From positions 1,018,968 to 1,082,967 of the forward strand of contig OZ022581.1 of NCBI GenBank assembly GCA_963669155.1: a stretch of DNA of 64,000 bases. Direction: 5' to 3'. Made by a program: the position numbers and the translations under genes. Under the pieces are notes generated by a model. The model did not search any database. It had not been told where the DNA came from and worked only from the letters and a program-made list of their open reading frames with translations. Below are positions 1-43,850 of the stretch, in pieces. The stretch comes from Arbacia lixula (taxonomy: Eukaryota > Echinodermata > Echinoidea > Arbacioida > Arbaciidae). Numbering within the stretch: position 1 is the first letter of the stretch; every line of letters starts with the position of its first letter.

Positions 1-32652
<32,652 letters not shown>

Positions 32653-34980
32653 GCAAGGCAAGCAAGCCCTATCAACACTGTCTTTGTGCCTCTCAAGCTC
32701 ACAGCTTGGAAACTCTCTCCTAACACAATGTCTGTTTTCTCTGAGGTCAAAGAGTGTAAGGACATTGAGATACTTCCCTTTATAAGGTCATGATTTAACT
32801 CCCTCATTTGTGTGATGACTTAATGAATGAGCATGTGCTGTGATTATATGAACACATCCCCTGACTGTATTGATGGCTTTGTGGGAGCAGATCTAGCTGT
32901 ATTTGTGAAAAGGGGGAATGATTGGAAACACACCTTTGCATCTTCCCTTCCCATTGATTCCCCTGGAAACAAAAGACAATGGTTGTGTGGAAGTCACAGT
33001 GGGAGAAGCAACATGGATATAAGGAACATGGCTATAATCACATATGTGTAGACATATATTGTGACTTGCTTAATGCCATTGGCAGTTGACCATGATTTCA
33101 ATGTGTTCCCCTTGATTAAGAAGATAGAATCCCCTTTGTCCCCTCTAGGTCTACAAATATTCCTCCATTCTAAAAAATTCTATGTAAACTGAAAATATTC
33201 ATCGCCCTAGTATGAGAAACCCACACACGTATGCAGGTGCTAAGCAAATATTTTTTTTTCAATGTGCCTTGTATTTTATGTAGTTTTTAAGAAACTTGCT
33301 AACTCGTAATAAAACAGTAAAATGCTGTGTTGTCAGACTACTTGGAACTGATATGAGAATTGTTTTTGTCTTTGTATTTTTCATAAGTATACCTCTGCCT
33401 GTTTTGTTGCACCCACACCATTTAATTTCCTCCAGAGCTCTACCAATACCACACTGTGAGAAGCATGAACCGTGTATGTTTGTTGTTTCAAGAAGATCCT
33501 TAATGAGATCTACATGTGGTTGTTCATTTCATGAAAATGATGTAATCTTAAGAACAAAAATCAATGACACTTGCGATGCTTAGTCATTTCATGCCAAGCT
33601 CAGGAATGAACAAATAGGTTCGCAATATGATATCAAGTTAGAATTTTTCATTTTTTTTTGCTATTTATTGTTCATATCCTGAAAGACATACCAACATTAT
33701 TACTCTCTATATATCTGCTGATGAATGCTCATGTCTGTATCACCTGATCTAATGCAATGCAAACATACTGGAGCAGCACACTCCTGTTTCCACAGGCTTA
33801 ATTTCAATTTTCAGTGATCATGATATGTTGATAGTTTTGATGATTTGTAAGCCCAAACTTGAAACATATCCAAACCATTTTGCATTATATTAGCAGAGGG
33901 AAAACGTCTTGAGTGTTGATGAGATTGGGAAGGTAGATGTCAAAAAAAGAGAAATTTACCATTTTTTTGTGTGTAATACCATACTGTAACTCTCCGTTAA
34001 TACTGTAAAAAGCTTTCACTTTGTAGACTGCAGTTTATTTATTTTGAGCTTGAGTGTACAGATAGGTTGCACCTACAGACTTCAGCTGTGCTGGTCATGT
34101 AGTTGCATGCCCTTCTGTAAACTCTTGTTTCTATTTTCAAATTGACTCTCTCTGAAAGAATCTTATTTGGAGATGTTCAAGTGAGAGTCAACCAGTTTGG
34201 AAAAGTATAATATTAAAAATGTTGCATCATGAATGAAAGACATCCGTTTCTTAAAAAAAAAAAATATATATAACCTGTTGGCTGCAATGTGAAATCTGCA
34301 TATTGTGTAAGTTTTCAGCCCTTCATACAAAAGTGACCCAAGTGTAGCATTCCCTTGACTGAAGTCAAGTTGCCATGCAACTAATTTATTTATAACCTTA
34401 TATTGGTTTTGTTGGAATACATTCATGATGAGAATAGTTTGCTAATCAGTGTTAATGTTAATTTTTTTTTTGTAGTGATATCTGCAATGATCAAGTTAGG
34501 TGCAAAATCACATTATACATGTGATTTGAAATAACAGTGCAGCTATGATCTATGACCCAGTTTGCATGACTGTAATGATAATTGTCCTCACTGTACCCTT
34601 TCTCTCTTCATCCATAATTATCTTTCTTCATTCTTCTGTTCAAAAAGTGCTGTCCAAAATAGAAATAAGCACATTCTGGAGCAAGATGCACTTGATCAGC
34701 TTCTTTAATTGAGCTTTATTGAGGTTGTATATAATACTATATGGAGAAGAAAGATGCACTTGTTGGAGAACAATGGAAGGAGGCCCATGTTATTTCAGCG
34801 AGTGGCAGACTTTCTAGCGTATGTGTTGTACTTTGTCTTTGATGTAAATGAAGGTCTTTGATTGAATTAAGGGAAAGAAGTACCGTAGATAGGAAAATTG
34901 TAAATTCTTGTACCTATGTCTCAACTGTCTTTTCTGCAAATATTTGAAATAAATAAAGGCATGTATATGGAACATGTAGC
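32653..34980 (+). other. CNOT1: CNOT1 3' UTR (probable)
   Basis: After the CNOT1 stop codon there is about 2.3 kb of AT-rich sequence with no coding potential. Two overlapping AATAAA signals occur at 34948-34957 and are the first strong polyadenylation signals before the convergent gene. The UTR end is inferred from these signals; no transcript evidence is available. Confidence 0.6.
34948..34957 (+). terminator. CNOT1: Candidate CNOT1 polyadenylation signals (two overlapping AATAAA)
   Basis: AATAAA is present at 34948-34953 and again at 34952-34957. A GT-rich stretch (about 34985-35030, ...tgtgtgctctgt...) follows downstream, as expected for a cleavage and polyadenylation site. Confidence 0.55.
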
Positions 34981-35376
34981 AAAAGGTGTTTAGTAGATTT
35001 CTTTATTAATGTGTGCTCTGTATGATGTTCCTTTCTTGAGCTGAAGTTGAGAGGGGTAGGAGAGGGAGAGAGCTTGTTGGTGTGTGTTCATGTTATGCCT
35101 CCGCCATGAAGTGACTGGATGGCATCATGTTTCTGGGTTGTGTGGGATCTCGTTTACTCGATAATTCAAGTCAAATTTGTCTAGTTCTTTGTATTATAAA
35201 TACTGGAATAGGATGTAATTCCTAGTTTATTACAACAAGTTGTATTTCAACTCATATGGTCAATGCCTACAAAATATTGAAGAGAAAAATCATCCTCTGT
35301 ACCAACAATTAATCACATTAATTTCACCAACACAAATGATCAAAACAATCAATGCACATATAAATTAATCTTATAG

Positions 35377-35388
35377 TTTATTTTTATT
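35377..35388 (-). terminator. Candidate polyadenylation signals of the oxidase gene
   Basis: TTTATT occurs twice on the + strand (35377-35382 and 35383-35388), that is, two AATAAA on the minus strand. This implies a 3' UTR of about 1.5 kb including the G-run element. Nearer non-canonical signals cannot be excluded. Confidence 0.35.
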
Positions 35389-35724
35389 TTAGTGATCATT
35401 TCCATACAAGTGTCATAGAAAATGTACACAATATGATAACAATTAGAGAAATATATGAATTCTTAATTCAGCTATTATGATTTCAGTATCAAACCCTATA
35501 CATGTACTAGTAACAAGAAAATTCACCCAACATGATTCAAAATGTTCTTCTGAAATTAAAGAAATGCAGTTTGTTTTTCTTCACTTAACTATGGTACATG
35601 TACATGTATCTAATAGTTTGCTTCATACACATACAATATCCCATATATAAATCTTCACTCAAATAACAGGCTCTAAAAATATCTGAGGGTACATGTACAT
35701 GGTCATTATTACTCAGGGGAAACA

Positions 35725-35882
35725 AATACACAGGGGCTTCGGGTGGTTTCGCCCCTGAAATGCTTCAAAGAGCCCTGGAAAAAGAGCCCCCCAAATTCCC
35801 ATAGACACAATGTAAAATTGTAGACAAATTGGCCAATGTGCTCAAAGGGTAGCCCCCGAAAATGTTGAATTCATTTTTTCCC
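35725..35882. repeat. Dispersed repeat, copy 1 (cacaggggcttcggg...)
   Basis: Shares tagacacaatgtaaaa(t/c)tgtag, gccctg, cc(c)cgaaatgctt and tgctcaaa with 44755-44890 in the same orientation. Confidence 0.8.
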
Positions 35883-36470
35883 TGTTATTACTGTACTGAA
35901 ACAGATGTCTAACTCCCATAGATTTCAGAAAGTACTGGGAAACATTCAAAAAGCCCATATGTGATGTAAACATTGACGAGACATGTAAGAAAAAGTGCCA
36001 TCATTGAATGTGGCCTTGCAGCGAATCACAGAAATGGAAATTGCCCGTACCACACTGAAAGACATACAGCACTCCTTTCCAAAGGTTGCCACCAAATCAA
36101 CTAAATGTAATCTTATTGCACAGCTTTTGCATGTGGCAAGTTGCCAAGCCAGACTATAATTATACTAGGATATCTAGGCAGCATAGTACTTTCCCAAATA
36201 CTGTAATATATTGCTCTTTGCCATCTGTATGCAAAATACTACATGTATTATGGTAGTCAAGTCACAGACAATGATATCTTTATCAAGAATATGCATGTAT
36301 ATATATTTTCAGTCTTAAAATGTCAAGACAATAGAGTTAACAGTTATTATTTGAGTACTATATGTGCCTTTTTTGAATACAAGTAACACACACAAATTCC
36401 AGATTTTATCCCATAGGATAGATACAGAGAACTTATTGATAAGGAGTTGGCAGTGCTCCGTACTGAGAGG

Positions 36471-36810
36471 GTTAACCCAGTCAGTCCCATAGGGGGGGGG
36501 GGGGGGGTCGCGTCCCCCCCACCATTTGGAAAGGGGGGGGGGACACAATATCAAATGTCCCCCCCACTATTTTCGGTCGGATTAAATTTTTTTCGAAAAA
36601 CATCATACCCCCCCCTCCCCCCCCCCCTTCCCCCCCCCCCCCCCACTGAGAACATTTTCAGAGACTGGGCGGGATAAAAAAAAATGAAGGAAAAAAAAAC
36701 ACCTCCCCAAAATACCATCACTACCCCCCCCCCCCCCCCCCCCCCCCCCTCAGCTACTTCTTGAGGAAAAACATGTCCCCTCCACCTTCGGGGAGCGATT
36801 TCCGCCCATG
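36471..36810. mobile_element. hAT-like MITE with long G/C homopolymers, copy 1
   Basis: Right end gatttccgcccatg is followed by ctgagagg (36811-36818), and the same ctgagagg occurs at 36463-36470 on the left, an 8-bp target duplication. The left terminus is altered relative to copy 2. The interior carries runs of 16 G (36492-36507) and 26 C (36724-36749). The right end is about 34 bp from the oxidase stop codon. Confidence 0.8.
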
Positions 36811-36851
36811 CTGAGAGGGTGAAATGAGAAGCCTGATATGCCGCCAGGGCC

Positions 36852-38679
36852 CTAGAGCTTAGAGGTGGTTTGTGGGGCATCTTCTGGCAGACCTAGCTGG
36901 AAGCACTTAGGGAAGTTTGGATCTCTGATGGCTTCCCGCTCCATGGTAAACGGAGCGATGTTGAAGCTGGTCTTTCCCTCGATGGCTAGCTCACTCAGGA
37001 TCTGACCCAGCACAGCTGCAAACCTACATACACATGGAAAAAAGTAAAGTCACTTGGTTTCCCTTTTTTTGCTGTTATTTAACATGCTTAAATGAACAAT
37101 CGCCCGTGAGGATAGACCCTGTTGCATAAAACTTACCATTGATGGTAACTTTGCTATCAACGACAACTTCTATGGAAACCTTGCATTTGATTGGATGTTG
37201 AACGATGTTACCACAGTAGTTACCATTGATGACAAAGTTACCATTAATGTCAAGTTTTATGCAGCGGGGCCCTGAAGTCCACAACTAATATAGACACAAA
37301 GGGCATTATAAAGAATCCATATGGCCCAATCAATGATTCACAGCAGCTAAAGACACAAATTGAGTCAAGGGTTCAAGAGCATCAAAAGATATCTGTCACC
37401 TTGCTCTTGAAGGAAGGGGTGCCATCCACCCATACTTGTTGTGCACCATTGATGTATCTTTGCACAACTCAGTCATTCGCATAATCCCCATAGACAGATT
37501 TTTTGTAAGTTACACAATATGTTTAAGGACATGTATGTAACCTGACATAGGTAGCTTGAACTCGCCTCAATAGACGTTGAATTTTTATTACAACAGTTGA
37601 AGTTTATTGAAATTCTAATCTCATTCTTTTTGTCGTCAATAGATTGCAGGTAATATATCAATCGTTACCTTCCATCCAAATGGCTTTCACCCAATACATG
37701 TATTAGGTTGAAACAGTATAGAGTGTGGCTCTTCCATTTCCTACACGAGGGATGGAGTGTTTGCCAACTAAAGGGGGAAGTGCAAAAACGCACAAGGCTG
37801 GCTCGATACCTGGCAAGGACTTGTGTGGGACTCAAACCCACGACCTTTCCATTTAGAGACAAACTCTCTACCAACTGAGCCATGCTGCTCCCTAACGTGC
37901 ACTACTCACTTGTAGGCTGCTCCCAGCTCGATCACTCAATGTGAATTAGGGACCGCATGATCGTTACCAAAATCGCGGAATAAGGGGTCAATTCCAAGCA
38001 ATGTCCGCGGACAACCACGGACAAAATAATCCTTGAAATGTAGAAAATAGGGGGGCACAGGTGTCCTCAAAATTGATAAAATAGTGGTCATGAAAAGGGA
38101 AAGGAGAAAACTTAACCGGGAAGAAAAATTCTCGGAGCGCAGTCGCGATTCAGAAGAGCGCGCCCCGCGCCTGCTTTTATCAATCTTACACCCGGTTCAT
38201 GCCCAAAGAAAAAGTCCTCCACATTGCAAATCAACAGAACGCGTGCAGAACACCCGTACTGTACTAACGTATATTAACTAATAAAAAAAGGTATAAATGT
38301 CTTGTCCTTGAAATATGGTAATAGGGATAAATTTGCGAAAGTGTCCTTACAATCTTAAAAATAGGGGTATTAGAAAGTATGATTTTGTCCTTGTTTTGAC
38401 GTAAAAAAGGGGTTAGAATTCACAGAATGTCCTTGAAATTTACCGCGAAAGGGGGTTATTTGCAGTTGTGGTAACGGTCATATGCGTCACCCTCTACGGG
38501 GGAGTGACGGCCCTAACGTGCAATAGTACCCGAAGTGGTACTCACTTGTATGCGTGGCCAGCACCACAGCAGAAGAAGACGTTGGGGAAGCCTTGTTTCC
38601 GGCAGTCATCGATGACGAAGTTTCTGTCCGAAGTCATAGCATACAGACATGTCTTGGTGTACAGTATGGGGCCGAGCGC
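36852..38679 (-). CDS. Oxidase exons 7-8: flavin-attachment and C-terminal segment with SKL
   Basis: Exon 7, 38679-38546 ([20 protein letters not shown] ... [10 protein letters not shown], ends phase 2). Exon 8, 37023-36852 ([20 protein letters not shown] ... SKL, TAG at 36854-36852). TKTC carries the Cys that forms the covalent FAD link in MSOX. GHAYK carries the Lys matching MSOX K348, split across the exon 7/8 junction. The C-terminal SKL is a canonical PTS1, so import into peroxisomes is expected. Confidence 0.93.
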
Positions 38680-41600
38680 CTGAAAAATAAGACACAACAA
38701 ACTTGATATGAAATGTGACCCATCCCCCCCTGCAAAACCATAATAATGTCATTATTCATTGCAGTTTCCATATCTTTAAACTATCAGCATTCATATGAAA
38801 TATCCAGGTGTAATTATAGTTCATGTGGTATGCCCTTTGGCAAAAGTCAGAAAACTTGGCAGGAACCTGCAGTATACCATAACGATAGCGTGTATGAAAT
38901 GTCATAGTCAAAGCTTCATGAACCTTCTAATAAAAAGAAAAATGATCATTGTTGACATTTGAAACATAGCGATCTACATTCATAACACATTGCAGCAGCC
39001 AGTGATACAGGTTCACAGTACCTGCTCTCCTCACATTACCGCAGACAATTTGGAGCAGATCGACATCCGAGATTGCAGTCTCTGAGGTTTAGGACGACCC
39101 GCCCAAAACGTACTATAAATCTAAAAGTCTGTATCATTCTGCTCAATGTCACTTCCCCAGTTCTATATTATTGGGAGGGAAGTTCGTATACATTTCCTTC
39201 TTTTTTTTTTAATTTCGTGTTTTACCAAATTGATTTTTTTTTTTATCTGCAAAAGGGGATCTTTACGGCCCCCTTGCCCCCATTAAATCTAAACCGTCAA
39301 TTTAATGAACATTGTTGGTGATAGGTCACAAATAATCAATATGTTGACTCTCAACATCAAAATACATTCCAGACAACCCACATTGTTACCAGCAAAAGTC
39401 TTCTCCAGGTATTAACTCATCATGTGCAATGGGTGAATTTTGCTTCTCTAGAAATGTGCACAAATGCCATCGTCTACCACTTGCCTGGCATTGATTGGAG
39501 CTGAAGTTGCTGCTGCAATGTTTGTTCAGCCCGGTGCACAGAAATAGACATAGGCTAGGCACGATGTAGCAAGAATAAGTACCGGTATGGTGAATTTGTT
39601 GTAATATCTCTTAAAAACAGAAGCGCGCAGTAATAATGATCTACCCCATCATCAACTCCCTGACTGACATACCTGCAGCACAACACCTCAACCTAGTCAC
39701 TACTTATCTGCATGGCCATCCACATGCTCAAACATCTAACTACTAAAGATCTTTCTTCCCGGACTCAACCAAACTTTGGGATGCTCTGCCAGCAAAAGCC
39801 TGCATCTGCAACTCAATAGCCAGTTTCAATCTGTGTTGCAGGAAATAAAACTGCGCTTAGTGACATATCCCATATGCTTAAACATCTAACTACCAATAAA
39901 GGTCTTTCTTCCCGGACTCAACCAAACTTTGGAATGCAGTGCCAGCCAAAGCCATCATCTGCAACTCGGTAGCCAGTTTCAAAACTGAGTTGCAGGAAAT
40001 AAAACTGCGCTAGGATTGAGCCTGTATTTTTAATTGCACAAAGATTAGAATTTCCACAGCACTTAACATAAACTGCACAACACAAAGTACGACAATACAC
40101 TGACAGCAAGGTGAACTGTACTTCAATGGAAGAAGAAATCCCTATTCTTCACAACGGATGCTCAATAATCTAAAAGTTGATGCAAAAAAGCCTAAAGTAA
40201 TAAACTTGGTGACACCATTTCATTCTCTTACAACAAACTCAAATATGATCCATTTGTTTTATATATACCAAATTAAACAATAATGTACGAGTAAAATATC
40301 TTGAGCCTACAACCATTTAATATGATTTGTATAGAGCAGAACTCTACTTTATTTTCATCAGTCAACAACGTAAGTTGATGATAGATTGTATAGTACGTAA
40401 TCAACTAATAAGAAACTCTATTTAAAAAGACACATTTCCTTTTTAGAAGAACCAATAACACACATTGTGTAACTGTTCAGTCTGCCTGATATGTTTGCAG
40501 GAACAAATAGTGGACAGCTCTTAGTGACAATTGGAGGCATGGGCGGAAATCCCGGGGGGACGGGGGGGGGGGGGGTCGTGTCCCCCCCACCATTTCGAAG
40601 GGGGGGGGGGACACAATATCAAATGTCCCCCCCACTATTTTCGTCCGTGTATAAAATTTGTTAGAAAAACGTCATAACCCCCCCACACCATTTCGAAATG
40701 GGGGGGACACAATATGAAATTTCCCCCCCCCCACTATTTTCGTTCGTGTATATATATATATATTTTTCGGAAAACGTCATTCCCCCCCCCCCCCATCTGA
40801 GAGCATTTTCAGAGACTGGCCGGGATAAAAATGAAATGAAGGAAAAAAAACACCTCCCCAAAATCCTATCACTACCCCCCCCCCCTCCCCCCCTTCCCAC
40901 TGAGAGCATTTTCAGACTGGCCGGGATAAAATAAAATGAAATAAGACTGGCCGGGATAAAAATAAAATGAAGGAAAAAAAAACACCTCCCAAAAATCCCA
41001 TCACTACCCCCCCATCTCCCGCTCAGCTACCTCTTGAGGAAAAACATGTTCCCTCCACCTTCGGGGAGCGATTTCCGCCCATGATTGGAGGTACCTATAT
41101 AGGCCGGTTCCTAAGGCCTGTAACTATAGAACTAGTTTAAAACATTTTGTTTTCCACAATTGGTGCTGCCATATTTTGCTTTGTGGGCACAATTCTCCGT
41201 AAATTCCAAATTACTTGCTATCCCACTCTGATGGTCCACTCGCAAGTTCAAGTTATCGCGATGCTTAAATTACATGTTGACTTCAATAGATTCAGTCCCC
41301 GTGAATCAGTAGTTCCACTCACCCTCTTACAAATCTTAGCCAGCAACTTTTCTACTTCGTATTCCCTGTAAGGATCAGGCATGAAGGTTCTGGTCTTGGG
41401 ACTAACTGCAGGACCCGCAGCATCGATGCCCACCTTGACTCCTGTGGTCCCATGAATGGGCACACCGTACACCGAATGATTGCCAGAATGATTGTCGTAA
41501 GAAAAATAGCTAAATGTGGGGAATCTACATAAGGAAGTATAAAACAAAAACATGAAAAGTACTTGGCTATACCCTCTCCAGCAATCCATCGATTTATGAT

Positions 41601-43614
41601 CAAGTCTTTGAAAGAAATGTTCACACTATGTGTAATCAAAGTTAACAACGAGAACTCTAACTTGTCATTGCCCTCCTGAGGCAACATATTTCTTGGTTTC
41701 TGAAATAATAACATATAGTGTGGACATTTCTTTCAGGGTAGACAAATGTGTGTTTTTTTGGTTGATTCTGGCAAATCTGACATAGCAATCATTTGTGACC
41801 CATTACCATTAAGCCATTGCTCTTTCGTTACCCGTGGACACAACTCGGTGATAACGTTTGCCGCCCTCTTTTCCCTCTTCGGGTCAGGGATGTAAGTTCT
41901 GGTCCCGGGGGTGACCGCTGGTCCCGCGGCATCCATTCCGATTTTGAACCCGGAGTTGCCGTGGATGGGAAGAGCATACGGTACTTTTCCCTGCCCGGTG
42001 TGATATATGAACACCGGGAATCTGCAATGTGGGAAATGGCAAGGGGGCACATGCAAGCCAAGGAGTCAAGCAAGAAGCAGTAGTAGGAGAGACAGGTGCA
42101 TGGGGGATTCCAGGGAGAGGTACAAACAGGAATGGGTGACCAGGATGAGAGGTTAAGGAGTGAGGAGAAAAATAGATGGAGGGAGGTAAGAAGAGCATGG
42201 GATAAATAAGGCAAGTTGTTAACTTGGACATGGGATCACAGTGGGTGAGGGGTGTGTTGATGCACCGGGCACCAGGCATGGGGTGAAGCATGGTGAGAAT
42301 ATTCCAAGGGGTATGAAGGACAGGTGCAAAAGGGGAGGGGCAATCATGCAGGATATCAGGGTTAAAGAAGGAGTAGATTAGATGGGAATAAAGAGGGGGG
42401 AAAGGGAGTAGAAGGGTCAAGGGGGTAGAAGGGTCAAGGGGATAGAAGTGGTAAGGGGGTAGAAGGGGGCAAGCTAGGGGGCAAGGGGGTAGAAGGGGCC
42501 AAGTGGGTAGAGGCAAGAGGTAAGTGGATGAATCAATGACAAGGGGTATTATGGGGGGAGGTACGAAGAGGAAGGGGTACACCAGGACAAGACGTATAAA
42601 CCAGAAGAAGTAAATTAGATCAGAATTAAGAAGGTGGTAAGGCGGTAGAAGGCCAAGGGGGTAGAAGGGCCATGGGGGTAGAAAGGGGCAAGAGGTGACA
42701 GTGTGAATGGGCTCAAAATGGATGGATCAATGGTGAGGGGCATGATGGGGGAGAGGAAGGGAAAGGAAGGCGTGACCAGGATGAGAGGGTTGAAGTGATA
42801 GGAGACAAATGATAGGGGAGTTAAAGAAAGCAAGGAGACAAAAGAGGCAGGAGTTGGTTTTGAGAATGGGTTCACCAGCATGGCTAAATCTAAAACGTGT
42901 ACAAACAAACAACAGCAAGCATGCGCAGGCATAGGCTGAAAGGCCATTATAGAAAAGGTGGTTATTGTGGCATGCGGCATCAACAAACTGCCTCTGTGGC
43001 GACGTTAATCAAAAACTCTTGTCACACTGAAAGCATGAGAGACCATGATAGCTAGAATAAAACAAAATTCATTATCTGCATGCAAGTTATGATGGGTTAT
43101 GTATGTTAGCTCACTAATTGCAAATCAATTATAGATTAAGCCAAGCGAAGCTGTGTCTTAAATTTGAGCATTGTAAATTTGATCGAGCACTGCGAAATAT
43201 GTAGCCATTATTTGGGGAACAAAGGTTGTTTACAAGTACAAGACTACAAACGTAGACTGTAAAGTTACAGTTTTTATTCATTGCACATGAATTTTAGACT
43301 TATATCCAAGCATGGCATCGTATCATGAGCATTACAGCGTTAAATCTAACTCTGACGGTAAATAATAGCCATTATTTGGGGATCAAAGGTTATTTACGAG
43401 CACAGCACTGACTATTGGACTTTGGACAGTAGAAACTAGAAGGAACACATCAGAGTCATGTCTGGTACAATGGCATTGTATGTATATGAGTACATGGTGA
43501 TGGCTCATGACTACATTGTATTCGTTTCCACGTTCATATTTATCTCCCTTTTGACCTATTCATCTTATCCAAATCTGGTTTTACATTGATCAGTAAAGAT
43601 TGATTTTTCTATCC

Positions 43615-43666
<52 letters not shown>

Positions 43667-43671
43667 CTCTT

Positions 43672-43707
<36 letters not shown>

Positions 43708-43727
43708 CCTCTCTATCTCTCTCTCTA

Positions 43728-43778
<51 letters not shown>

Positions 43779-43779
43779 T

Positions 43780-43850
<71 letters not shown>

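Larger units (their letters stand above)
34981..36462. other. Intergenic or convergent 3' region between CNOT1 and the oxidase gene
   Basis: AT-rich sequence with no coding potential. It contains one copy of a dispersed repeat (35725-35882) and, on the minus strand, AATAAA signals at 35377-35388 that could end the oxidase transcript. Confidence 0.6.

Noticed and set aside
36447..36880. Pro/Gly-rich frames over the G/C runs
   Set aside because: Homopolymer artefacts in the hAT-like element; the only real coding sequence there is the last oxidase exon in another frame.
37826..37895. Possible tRNA gene on the minus strand
   Set aside because: A and B boxes and the T stem are good, but the anticodon and acceptor stems do not form; called a tRNA-derived SINE instead.
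38084..38281. 65-codon basic open frame
   Set aside because: Overlaps no conserved motif and lies in oxidase intron 7 on the opposite strand; no family recognised.
41323..42021. One of the paired oxidase exons as a dead pseudoexon
   Set aside because: Both are open throughout, keep the active-site Lys, have usable splice sites and identical phases; decay would have broken at least one of these.
41884..42986. Pro/Leu/Ser-rich minus-strand open frames upstream of oxidase exon 6a
   Set aside because: They arise from the purine-rich low-complexity tract; no conserved motif, start context or splice logic supports a gene.
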